Of a DNA stretch of 36,101 bases, positions 26,662 to 35,294 are shown in pieces. How positions within the stretch are numbered: position 1 is the stretch's first letter; each line of letters starts with the position of its first letter. A program made the translations under genes and the position numbers. The DNA is from Corallochytrium limacisporum (lineage: Eukaryota > Opisthokonta). Location of the stretch: assembly GCA_002811645.1 (NCBI GenBank), contig PDIP01000075.1, positions 26,149-62,249 on the forward strand, in the 5' to 3' direction. The notes beneath the pieces were generated by a model that was given only the letters and a program-made list of their open reading frames with translations, was not told the DNA's origin and searched no databases.

Positions 26662-29600
26662 ATGACATCGACGCCGTTGACGCTGGCACTCATTCAGCAG
26701 GCCCTGGAGACCTGTGGCACTGAAAACCTCCCGAAGGTAGGACGCAGTCCATCGACACGTCGATCTAGCAGGCTGGGTCAGAAGGCGCGAACCACATCTC
26801 CAGGACCTCCAGGTCCGACGGGGACTTTACAGTTCCAGAATGTATTGGAAATTCTCATTTTAAAGAGATCTATGTGGCGACGACTGCAGGACTTTGAACA
26901 ATTGGCCGCCCTCAGTCACATTAACAGATCTATTTGTGCGCAATGCGGTAAGAGTGACCAACCTCTGCACCATGACGTTTTCGTCTACGTTGCATTTATC
27001 AATGGGTCTGGTGCGCCGGATCCCTCTGACAGGAGCAATTTGGTCTCGTTCTGGCGAAGTGGCGGTATTGAAATGCTTCAGAAATTGCACAGCCGAGTCA
27101 TCTGTGAAGGCGATGTCATTCAAATGACTCCAAGTCGATTAGATGTGATGCAAAAAAGGAACCTTGCCACTGGTGTACCCCCATTGTCGGTGCGTCATGA
27201 CAACAGCCAACGAATGGGCAACACATCCATGTCGGTCATTGAGTGCTGTGAACTCATCCACGAGTGTGTTAACCGAGTTTTGTCACTGAACATCTTTCCA
27301 GTACATGTCCCTGAGACATGTATGGCTACTTTCCTCCGTTCGCTTATGCAGGAAATGGAACGTCTGAATGTCATTTACAAAACGTCAACACCTGTCAAGT
27401 CGACGAAAAAGGATCTATCACTTACGGGAGTGAACGCCAACCACAGAGTTAATCTAATGACCGCAATGGGTCGCATAGCGTACGAATTAAGTACCAACAG
27501 CCACCATAGAATACTGACAACATTCAGCTCCGCCTGCTTGTCTCCTGTTGTCAATCTGTCATCTACAACCTTGAAGGAGTTCCTGCTCGAAAGTCTTGAC
27601 GTTGAAGAGCCACTTGAGAACACAGCGGCCTGGTTGTGCATGGTCAGTCTTTTCACCTATGCTGCGGATGACGAATCGGGGACCAACCAGCGGCAAGCGA
27701 TTCTAAAGGCGTCAGATTTCAGTAAACTTTGGATCGTGATTGTTTCCAGTGTCAGTGACGCTATGAACGGCATCAAGAGAGGACAGAGTAGCAGGGAAGA
27801 CTGCCTGTTCCAGAATGATGAAGGCATGAACCCGATCAGGCTCCTTCATCTCGGACTCTTACTGCTGCACTTGTTGTGCTCGCGTGAGGATCATAGGCGT
27901 TTGCTGGTGGAAGATTTTGAAATGTACGAGGAAATAATTGACACCCTGGATGTTTTGCTCCAGCCAGCTGTCGTTTATCAGATCTCAACCCATGCTGCGG
28001 TGCTTGATGATGTCAGTGAGATAGGGTTTGTAGCGCAAACGCTGCAAGCTTATACCGATGTTGTTGTGACTCTTTTTCATCATGTACATCGTATGGTTGC
28101 CAACCGGCACAGTGCTCAGGGCAAGTTGCAACCCACTTCGGACAAAATAATCCAATGTTGTCGACATCTTAAACCCATGTTTGCGCTTCCGCTCCTTGAC
28201 GTGGTGCCAAAGGATTTACGGCTCCAGAGCAGGGCCTGGATGGATCTCTTCAGTCAATATGAGTGGACTGAGGATGAGATAGAATCTGAAATCAGCTTCC
28301 TTTTAGCAGAGCTGAGTGGTATGCAAGAAGTGTCGGGCGGTTTTAGCAAGGAATCTTTGCAGTCCTACTCTTGGGATAGTCTTGAAAGTGTTCTATCTCG
28401 TCTGCGCAACGAACGCAGGCACACGGTAATTCCCAACTCGAGAGGTTTCAAAGCATTGCTGGCAGCGAAGAGACTGGCACTTGCACAGGCAGATGACGTA
28501 ATACAGGGCCTCAAAATTGACCTGGAGAGCAGCCAGGCGGCCGTGCAAGACTTGCAGGGACACCTAGACCGATCAAAATCGGACAACGAGGAGAGACTGG
28601 CTGAGCTAGAGCACCTGCGTAATGACCGCAGCGAAAAAGTTATTCGAGAGCACACTAAACCATTGGAGCAAACCATTGAAGAAAAAACGAGGCAAATTGA
28701 CAGTCTGGAGAAAGAGATGCAGAGGCTGACGATGGTGTCTGAGGAAGAGCGAGCTGCCCTTGTCGAGAGCATCACAGTTGAGAGCGAAAAACTGAAGCGA
28801 GAGACCGCGCGCTTACGGTGCCAGGCTGAAGAGGACGCTGAGACCATCGCCACTCAGCAGACCGAGATTGGTTTTGCCAATCGACAGATGCAAGAGGCCC
28901 AGTCCGCCATGCAGAAGCAAAGAGCGGAATTGTGCAAAAAAGCCCGCGAGCTAGAGGACGAATTGGAGCAGGAGCGTGCGACCAACCAGCGTGCTCTAAA
29001 GCGTGTTCAGGACGAATTCGAATCTCATACTGAACGTTACGAGTTCAAGCTGCAAAATCAGAAGCAGCTAATGGACCTGGCTGTATTGGACCAGCGGCGG
29101 GCACTGGAGGATCTGGGGGAGATGAAGTTGTACACTGAGCAGCTGGAACACGAGTTGAGAGAGCAGAAGCGACTGACTGCAGATCAGGTCGCGGATGCCG
29201 AGTCCCAGGTGCAGAAGTGCGTGCAGCAACTCGACAGCCAGCGCATGATCCTCCAAGAGAAATCGGACCAGCAGGAACACTTCGAAATGATCATCAAAGA
29301 CGCCCGCAGGGAGGCTGAAGCATTCAAAGCACAAACCGAAATTCTGACAGCAGAGCGGGAAGAGTTCCTCTCTCAGATCGGTGATCTGAATGGCCGTGTC
29401 GACGAAATGCAGATGGAGCTGGCCTCCTGGCACAAACTCACCGAGAAGAAGGATGCAAGCATAACGCAGCAGAAGGCCGACATTGCTGGTCTGAAAGATA
29501 CAATCGCAGGGCTGGAAAGGCAACTGCTCGACACACAACACCGCCTTGAGGGTGAGCAAGTCATCCGCATCCAACAGGGCAAGAAACTGAAGGAAATCGA

Positions 29601-29700
29601 AGAAGCCAAAGCCCGAACTGACCGAGTCCTCGCCGAGAAAGGCAAAATGCTCCAGAGTTTCCTGAAGGACATGGGTCTCTCGGAGGAGCCATCATCATGA
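26662..29700 (+). CDS. Armadillo-like plus coiled-coil protein, CIP2A-like
   Basis: The 1012-residue protein has a globular helical N-terminal part (about 65-590) and a nearly continuous coiled coil (about 595-1000) ending in AEKGKMLQSFLKDMG. The join between them reads LLAAKRLALAQADDVIQG (LALAQAD at 605-611), very like the join between the armadillo domain and the coiled coil of animal CIP2A as I remember it. Length and architecture also fit CIP2A (about 905 in human), which inhibits PP2A-B56 and works with TOPBP1 on broken mitotic chromosomes. The identification rests on one motif plus architecture; a USO1/p115-type tether is the main alternative. A short collagen-like SPGPPGPTG segment occurs near residue 50, and an isolated CAQC pair near 92-95. 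The ATG at 26662 is the first in frame. Confidence 0.5.
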   Translation: MTSTPLTLALIQQALETCGTENLPKVGRSPSTRRSSRLGQKARTTSPGPPGPTGTLQFQNVLEILILKRSMWRRLQDFEQLAALSHINRSICAQCGKSDQPLHHDVFVYVAFINGSGAPDPSDRSNLVSFWRSGGIEMLQKLHSRVICEGDVIQMTPSRLDVMQKRNLATGVPPLSVRHDNSQRMGNTSMSVIECCELIHECVNRVLSLNIFPVHVPETCMATFLRSLMQEMERLNVIYKTSTPVKSTKKDLSLTGVNANHRVNLMTAMGRIAYELSTNSHHRILTTFSSACLSPVVNLSSTTLKEFLLESLDVEEPLENTAAWLCMVSLFTYAADDESGTNQRQAILKASDFSKLWIVIVSSVSDAMNGIKRGQSSREDCLFQNDEGMNPIRLLHLGLLLLHLLCSREDHRRLLVEDFEMYEEIIDTLDVLLQPAVVYQISTHAAVLDDVSEIGFVAQTLQAYTDVVVTLFHHVHRMVANRHSAQGKLQPTSDKIIQCCRHLKPMFALPLLDVVPKDLRLQSRAWMDLFSQYEWTEDEIESEISFLLAELSGMQEVSGGFSKESLQSYSWDSLESVLSRLRNERRHTVIPNSRGFKALLAAKRLALAQADDVIQGLKIDLESSQAAVQDLQGHLDRSKSDNEERLAELEHLRNDRSEKVIREHTKPLEQTIEEKTRQIDSLEKEMQRLTMVSEEERAALVESITVESEKLKRETARLRCQAEEDAETIATQQTEIGFANRQMQEAQSAMQKQRAELCKKARELEDELEQERATNQRALKRVQDEFESHTERYEFKLQNQKQLMDLAVLDQRRALEDLGEMKLYTEQLEHELREQKRLTADQVADAESQVQKCVQQLDSQRMILQEKSDQQEHFEMIIKDARREAEAFKAQTEILTAEREEFLSQIGDLNGRVDEMQMELASWHKLTEKKDASITQQKADIAGLKDTIAGLERQLLDTQHRLEGEQVIRIQQGKKLKEIEEAKARTDRVLAEKGKMLQSFLKDMGLSEEPSS

Positions 29701-30233
29701 GATTAATTGTACGCTCCCCATTAGATTTCATGGACACGGTAACTGCCGGCAAGGAATACTCTGCAAAGTCAGCAATGGTCGATCAGAGAGCAGCGACAAA
29801 CACCCGACCACCTCTTCTCCCAGGGGCGGGTCGAGAGGATCAGGAGAAGAACACCTCCCCCTCCCCCCGCCCCCCGGGGGGCAACAACTTTCTCCCGAAC
29901 CACCCAGGCGGTCGAGGCCGGCTCAGCGAAGGCAAAGGGTGACGCTCCTTCGCCCGGCGGCCATGGGGAGCCACCAGGAAGGGGTTGGTTTCGTGCACCT
30001 CGCCAGTGAGACGGAAGGGGACCCAAAAATAGGTATTAAGAAAATGTTCCACACGCTGCCAACATTGTGTATGGCTTCTGAAGGTACCTTAGCACACAAA
30101 TGTGTCCAATAAGACATTCAAGTGCTTGTCATTACATCGCGAAATTATAAGGGAAATATAGTAGATTTAAACAACGATCATGTACAGAAAGAAAGGTTGT
30201 GACAGGTAGACCAACATATAACCCAAGACTATC
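29701..30233. other. Intergenic region with GC palindrome
   Basis: The 533 bases separate two plus-strand genes. They contain a C-rich stretch (about 29855-29875) that merges into a 14-base palindrome (29869-29882). The part from 30110 on is AT-richer and probably holds the promoter of the pantothenate kinase gene. No gene is visible. Confidence 0.5.
29869..29882. repeat. 14-bp perfect GC palindrome
   Basis: The sequence GCCCCCCGGGGGGC is its own reverse complement. It follows a C-rich tract and could stall polymerases; no regulatory role is shown. Confidence 0.85.
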
Positions 30234-32921
30234 ATGACTACCCCACCCAACGAAACTAGGATGTCGGGCTCGGCGCTCAGCTCTGGCTACTCAGCACAGG
30301 AACTGAACTACGTGGCGCTGGACATCGGTGGGACCCTCGCAAAGATTGCGTATTATGCACCAACTAGCAGTCAGAATCTCACCGACAATTCGCGGCAGTC
30401 GTCGGTGCCATCCCTGAGTGTGCGAGCTGATGGCGAGGGCAAAATAGCTCACGCTGGATCCGCCTTTAGTCCAGAACTGAAGGCGGAAGCACCCACGGAG
30501 ACACCTGCACCTATGGATCTGGCGGGATCGCGGCCCACCTCAGAGAAAGGCAGTTTCCGCAGCCACAACTACCTTAACAACAACAGCGCCCGAGCTGCTC
30601 GCCAGCGCAAGCTAAGCTACCAAAAGTCATACGCTCACGAGCGAATTCCTGGTCGGATCTACTTCCACAAGTTCGAATCCAAAGACATGGGCTCAGTGAT
30701 TGAATACATTCAGACTCGGCTGCTGCCCTCGAACCCCAACATCACAGAGATACGTGCCACGGGCGGAGGTGCACACAAGTATGTAGATGTCCTAGAGCAA
30801 AATCTGAAGATGCCAGTAAAAAAATTGGACGAAATGAAGTGTGCAGCTACGGGGTGTACTTTTCTGCTGCAGGAGATCCCGGATGAGGCCTTCACATTCA
30901 ATAAGAACCGATCCCCCGCGTGTGTGTACCAGACTGCTGGTGGAGATGTCTTCCCATATCTTTTGGTTAACATAGGTAGTGGTGTGAGTATGCTCAAGGT
31001 TACCGGACCTGATACATACGAGCGTGTAGGCGGTACGAGCATGGGAGGCGGCACCTTCTGGGGTCTGAGTCGGCTTCTGACAGATGCGAAGGACTTCGAC
31101 GAGCTGCTCGACATGTGTCGTACGGGCAACCACCGCAACGTAGACATGCTGGTTGGTGACATTTATGGCGGAGACTATGGAAAGATTGGCCTCAAGGCAG
31201 AAAACATTGCGTCGTCTTTTGGCAAGATGAGTAAAGTAGACGCGCAGGGTGGAGGAAGCGCTAATTTGCGTGACAAAGTGTCACAGGAGGATATTGCGAA
31301 GTCCCTGTTGCACATGATCTCCAATAACATTGGTCAGATTGCCTACCTGCAGTCCCGTCTGCACGGTCTGAACCGAATCTATTTCGGTGGATACTTTATC
31401 CGCAATCACGTTCACACCATGCACACAATCAGTTACGCCATAAATTTCTGGAGTCAGGGTCAGATGCAGGCACTGTTTCTGCGGCACGAAGGCTGGCTTG
31501 GTGTGATCGGTGCATTCGTGAGTGGCGCTCTAAGGGAAACAACGGGAAGGGACAGTGCCACAGAGGAAAAGAAGCAACAGAAACTGCAGATCCTCAGCCA
31601 CCTGCAGCCACGCCTGTCAAAGATCAGCTGGCGTGAGAACCGGGCGTGGACTGACAAGACCAACGGCAACGGCGGGATGACAGAGGAGTTGGTGTTTGAT
31701 TCAATGCCGGACGAGTTGGCCCCCCTGCCACATATTGAGAACCTTGAGGCGTACAACCCGGACACAATCAACCTGATCGCCGACGATGAAGGTCGAAAAT
31801 ACTGGATTGAGTATTGCTACACCTCAATCGGCGCCTTCGTGCAGCGTGCAGTGGACTGTGAGGGAGACACGGCGGAGGCTACTATTCGTGGCAACGACGC
31901 CTATGACCGGTTCATGAAGCTGATCAAATCTGTGGAAGAGAACCCAGCAGCGCATGGAGAGCTGAGTTTGCGCACTCTCCTGGACACCCGTGAGGAGATC
32001 CTGCACGACCACGGCTTCAAGGATCCCTATTGGCAGAAGAAGCAAGTCGAGAATGACGCCGCACTTGCCATGTTTCCGCAGGTTATGATAGAACTGGACG
32101 AGATGAGCGAACCACAGCGCTATCGTGAGGTTTTGCGCAATGTTTTGGGCGGTAACGTCTTCGACTGGGGTGCCAAGGATGTCTCAGACATGCTAGAGGC
32201 GGGTAAGCTCGATTTTCAGACGGCCAAACAAAAGATCCGGGAACCATGGTTTGTTGACGACAGTGATCTTATAATCCGTCGCATGGTTTCAGCTGGTATC
32301 AGGAAGGTTCCTCCATGGCGCAAGATCCTCATTTTCCCAGATAACTCTGGCGCGGATATTGTGCTGGGTATCTTTCCGTTCGTTCGCGAACTGCTGCGAA
32401 TGGGTTCGACGGTAATCCTTGCCGTCAATTCAGAGCCAGCACTCAACGATGTGACCTATCCGGAGCTCTTACAGCTTTCCACTGCGCTTGCAGGTATTTC
32501 GCCGCTGATTAAGAAATCACTAATGAACAACAATCTGCGCCTGATGTCGTCAGGTTCGACCTCTTTGTGTCTCGACCTGCGCAAAATTGATAGCGACATC
32601 TGCGCCGAGGCAGAGGACTGCGACCTAATGGTCCTGGAGGGCATGGGCCGGAGCGTGATAACCAATTGGGACGCATCCTTTACCATTGACACACTGAAGA
32701 TTGCCAGTCTCAAGAGTAAATGGATGGCAGAGCAAATGGGTGCGCAAGTTTTTGATGCGTGTGTACGTTTTGAGCCGGCCGGCGGCGAAAACGTCGATGG
32801 TCGGAGCCCGCGACCCTCGCTCACCAGGGAGGGGAGCAGCCCAACCAGTAGTGGGCCTCCGAGCGCAAGAAACAGCGCCAGCAACGCTTCAAAGGCGAGC
32901 AAACTGACGGAGAAGGCATGA
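30234..32921 (+). CDS. Pantothenate kinase/DUF89 phosphatase fusion (PANK4-type)
   Basis: This 895-residue protein joins a type II pantothenate kinase to a DUF89 metal-dependent phosphatase, as in animal PANK4 and plant PANK2. The kinase domain runs from about 25 to 435: ALDIGGTLAK (28-37), RATGGGAHKY (174-183), VNIGSGVS (245-252), GGTSMGGGTFWG (266-277) and a long IASSFGK segment near 325-331. The residues corresponding to the catalytic Glu and Arg of active kinases (E138 and R207 in human PANK3) appear intact as E200 in KLDE and R264 in YERVGG, whereas vertebrate PANK4 has lost both. The DUF89 domain (about 500-850) has D703 and N704 in PDNSGAD and D739 in PALNDVT, spaced as in human PANK4 (D623, N624, D659). 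I infer a bifunctional enzyme acting on pantothenate and on damaged 4'-phosphopantetheine. The Ser-rich ends look disordered. Confidence 0.95.
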   Translation: MTTPPNETRMSGSALSSGYSAQELNYVALDIGGTLAKIAYYAPTSSQNLTDNSRQSSVPSLSVRADGEGKIAHAGSAFSPELKAEAPTETPAPMDLAGSRPTSEKGSFRSHNYLNNNSARAARQRKLSYQKSYAHERIPGRIYFHKFESKDMGSVIEYIQTRLLPSNPNITEIRATGGGAHKYVDVLEQNLKMPVKKLDEMKCAATGCTFLLQEIPDEAFTFNKNRSPACVYQTAGGDVFPYLLVNIGSGVSMLKVTGPDTYERVGGTSMGGGTFWGLSRLLTDAKDFDELLDMCRTGNHRNVDMLVGDIYGGDYGKIGLKAENIASSFGKMSKVDAQGGGSANLRDKVSQEDIAKSLLHMISNNIGQIAYLQSRLHGLNRIYFGGYFIRNHVHTMHTISYAINFWSQGQMQALFLRHEGWLGVIGAFVSGALRETTGRDSATEEKKQQKLQILSHLQPRLSKISWRENRAWTDKTNGNGGMTEELVFDSMPDELAPLPHIENLEAYNPDTINLIADDEGRKYWIEYCYTSIGAFVQRAVDCEGDTAEATIRGNDAYDRFMKLIKSVEENPAAHGELSLRTLLDTREEILHDHGFKDPYWQKKQVENDAALAMFPQVMIELDEMSEPQRYREVLRNVLGGNVFDWGAKDVSDMLEAGKLDFQTAKQKIREPWFVDDSDLIIRRMVSAGIRKVPPWRKILIFPDNSGADIVLGIFPFVRELLRMGSTVILAVNSEPALNDVTYPELLQLSTALAGISPLIKKSLMNNNLRLMSSGSTSLCLDLRKIDSDICAEAEDCDLMVLEGMGRSVITNWDASFTIDTLKIASLKSKWMAEQMGAQVFDACVRFEPAGGENVDGRSPRPSLTREGSSPTSSGPPSARNSASNASKASKLTEKA

Positions 32922-33115
32922 GGCAAATGACCACTTCGTCGTTCATAAATTTCGTAGCTACAAGAATAAGGATATGGCTGAAGATATGTGATTGTGGTGT
33001 CGGGGACAGCAAAACACCCCGCATGGCTTTGTTCGTGGACCTAGTTTGTTGGTGATCTTTGTTTATTAGAAGCTCACCATGTTAACCTTGACCACAGAAT
33101 CCAGCGTGCAATCGT

Positions 33116-33121
33116 AATAAA
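33116..33121 (+). promoter_or_regulatory. Possible poly(A) signal overlapping next promoter
   Basis: AATAAA lies 195 bases after the pantothenate kinase stop and only two bases before the ICT1 start codon. If used, the upstream mRNA would end inside the ICT1 coding region; chance occurrence is equally likely. Confidence 0.3.
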
Positions 33122-33123
33122 TT

Positions 33124-33759
33124 ATGTTGAGAACACTGGCGACTCTTGCCTTGCCTCGAGCTGCCCGAAGGGGAACCAGTGCCTTTCGCTTGCATCAGTC
33201 CCGAGCAGTCACGCAATCTTTAGTACAGGGCACCCAAGCAAAGCCTCACTATCGAGCGTTCTCAACCGGATATAGACTCAAGCCACACGAAATGGACCAT
33301 GATGGGGTGAACTTCAAGACAATGCAAGAGAATCCGTGGAACGGATACATTCCTCGGGACAAGGTCGAAGTACATACTGCCCTCAGCGGTGGCAAGGGAG
33401 GACAGCACGTAAACAAGGTCGAAACCAAAGTAATCCTGCGGTTCAACCTGCAGGCAGCGAAGTGGATTCCGGACTGGGTGAAGATGAAGCTACAGCTGCA
33501 CCATAAATCGCACCTTTCAGCGCATGGCATTTTCACTGTTACGTCAACGCGGCACAGAACGCAGCACCAGAATCTTGAGGATGCATTCGAGCGACTCCAG
33601 GGAATCCTCGACTCCGCTGGCACACCGTCGAAGGCTCCGGATGTGAACAAAGTGCAGCGCTTAGAAGGGCTACGCAGGAAGGCGAATGAACAGCGACTAA
33701 AGGACAAAAAGTACCGGGCGGAGCGAAAGGAAATGAAGAAGCCGCGGTGGGATGACTAG
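33124..33759 (+). CDS. Mitochondrial peptidyl-tRNA hydrolase ICT1 (mL62)
   Basis: The 211-residue protein belongs to the codon-independent class I release factor family (ICT1/ArfB). It frees peptides from stalled mitochondrial ribosomes by hydrolysing peptidyl-tRNA, and in animals is also a structural protein of the large mitoribosomal subunit. The catalytic GGQ motif is at 92-94 within SGGKGGQHVNKVETKV. The C-terminal tail is strongly basic (LRRKANEQRLKDKKYRAERK, 183-202), as needed to sense the empty mRNA channel. The first 45 or so residues are Arg/Ala/Ser/Leu-rich without acidic residues, which fits a mitochondrial presequence. No codon-recognition domain is present, so it is not RF1 or RF2. 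Length matches human ICT1 (206). It follows the pantothenate kinase gene by 202 bases and converges on the TMEM165 gene. Confidence 0.94.
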   Translation: MLRTLATLALPRAARRGTSAFRLHQSRAVTQSLVQGTQAKPHYRAFSTGYRLKPHEMDHDGVNFKTMQENPWNGYIPRDKVEVHTALSGGKGGQHVNKVETKVILRFNLQAAKWIPDWVKMKLQLHHKSHLSAHGIFTVTSTRHRTQHQNLEDAFERLQGILDSAGTPSKAPDVNKVQRLEGLRRKANEQRLKDKKYRAERKEMKKPRWDD

Positions 33760-33935
33760 AGAAGTGATCGAAAGAACGGAGCTCACCCGGCCCTTCAAAA
33801 CTTGTTCCATGTTAATACTATTCACCTTGTTGGTGGTCTATTGCTATGTATTGATTTAGGGAAACTATCCACAAACTGAAAATGTGTGCTCCTGCTTGAG
33901 AAGGCGGTATATGTTCTGTTCAGTCGCTTCTTGTC

Positions 33936-35294
33936 TTAAGCTCCCCCTGCGTCGTCGCCGGCGTCCGATGCCAGGGCCGCAAGGGCAAAGAACAAGAAGA
34001 CAATTCCTCCAACCAAATGGACAGTCCGCACACTGATGCGCTGCGCCAGCATTTTACCACCCATCACAGCACCGCCGGTACACAAGGCATGGCCCATAAT
34101 TCCTCCTAGTGTGACACCGAGAGGATCTTCCTGTGTACCAAGGACAATGGTGGTAATCTGACTTCGGTCACCCCACTCCGCCACAAAGGTCAGCGTGAAG
34201 GCAGACAATACGACAGGGTCAACACAGGCAGTGATTATATCCCAGATCGGTGACAGTACCCTATGCATCTTCTCGAGAATTTGCACAATCATATTGTGGG
34301 ATCCCACCTCACCGTTAGGCTCGCCGGAAACTTCACCCTTCTCAAGTAGAGAGATGCCCGATTCGTGAGCTCCCGACCTGTGCCGGCGCTCGTACTCTTC
34401 TTCGCTGGCCTTAACCTCAGCAGCGGCCTCCTCCATCTCTTCCTGGCTCTCCTCATCCGACATGGTATAGCCCTCACGGATCATACGCAAGCCAAAGACC
34501 ACAAAGAGCGCAATAGATGCGTAATGCGTGTAGATGTGGGGCACAAACGTGGTCAGGCGTCCCAAGAAGACACTCAGAGCGGTCATAATGGCCAGGGCAC
34601 TCAATGCTCCAGCAAACACCAGCAAACGCTTGTGCCGCATGGCCATGATCGCCGCAATAAAGAAGGTCTTGTCACCAATTTCACTCACCAGATTCATCAT
34701 GAAGCTCGCAATAAAGCCATGGTAAAAGCTCCCTTTCGCGCTACCCATAAAGAGGGCACTCCAGCCGCTCTGTTCCATATCCTCACCAACCTGACCTGCT
34801 GGCTGGTCGTTGTTAAATCCACCCGCCACGCCAATGTGTCCATTGTTGCCATTGACCAGCAAGGTATCATCGTTGTTGGCGTTTCCGTTAAAACCGCCTA
34901 GGCCGTCTCCATCATTTTCGTCTCCATCATTTTCGTCTCCCTCGTCTGCCAATGGCGCAGGGTCATCATCGTCTGCAGGTCCGTCCACGGCAAAAAATCG
35001 CTGGTTGGCGGGATCACCCCCTTCTTCATTTTCAAAGCCATTCCGCCCGTCATTCGCAAGCGGAGGACCGTCACCCAGGTCTCCACCATCAAATTGTCGT
35101 CGTCCGGCCCGATACTGATCTTTCACGTTGTGGTCTCCAGAGTTCGCGTCCATACCAATTTGAACTTCACCAGGGACGATTATGTCAAGGTGGACATCAA
35201 CACCGAGAGCATTGCCATCCAGCTGAGCAAATGCTGCTCCGATTAAATTGGAGACGAGCACAATCGTCTTCAAGCTGGGTCCCACCATTTTCAT
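33936..35294 (-). CDS. TMEM165/GDT1 family Golgi Mn2+/Ca2+ transporter
   Basis: The 452-residue protein belongs to UPF0016 (GDT1/TMEM165), cation/proton exchangers that supply Mn2+ and Ca2+ to the Golgi for glycosylation. Both family signatures are present: EIGDKT (205-210) and EWGDRS (373-378), each in a membrane segment that lines the transport path. Six or so membrane spans lie at about 192-275 and 355-445, separated by a charged loop (276-340). The longest frame begins with TTG at 35315; I choose the first ATG at 35294. That start gives a signal peptide, with a hydrophobic core at about 8-23 and likely cleavage after AFA. Unusually, about 160 Asp/Asn/Gly-rich residues follow before the first span. 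They include a DENDG repeat encoded by a 15-base duplication at 34906-34935. Confidence 0.93.
   Translation of the reverse strand: MKMVGPSLKTIVLVSNLIGAAFAQLDGNALGVDVHLDIIVPGEVQIGMDANSGDHNVKDQYRAGRRQFDGGDLGDGPPLANDGRNGFENEEGGDPANQRFFAVDGPADDDDPAPLADEGDENDGDENDGDGLGGFNGNANNDDTLLVNGNNGHIGVAGGFNNDQPAGQVGEDMEQSGWSALFMGSAKGSFYHGFIASFMMNLVSEIGDKTFFIAAIMAMRHKRLLVFAGALSALAIMTALSVFLGRLTTFVPHIYTHYASIALFVVFGLRMIREGYTMSDEESQEEMEEAAAEVKASEEEYERRHRSGAHESGISLLEKGEVSGEPNGEVGSHNMIVQILEKMHRVLSPIWDIITACVDPVVLSAFTLTFVAEWGDRSQITTIVLGTQEDPLGVTLGGIMGHALCTGGAVMGGKMLAQRISVRTVHLVGGIVFLFFALAALASDAGDDAGGA
34906..34935. repeat. 15-bp in-frame tandem duplication in TMEM165 gene
   Basis: The unit TCTCCATCATTTTCG occurs twice on the plus strand (34906-34920 and 34921-34935) and a partial third copy follows. 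On the coding strand it extends the acidic DENDG repeat by five residues per unit. Confidence 0.93.
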
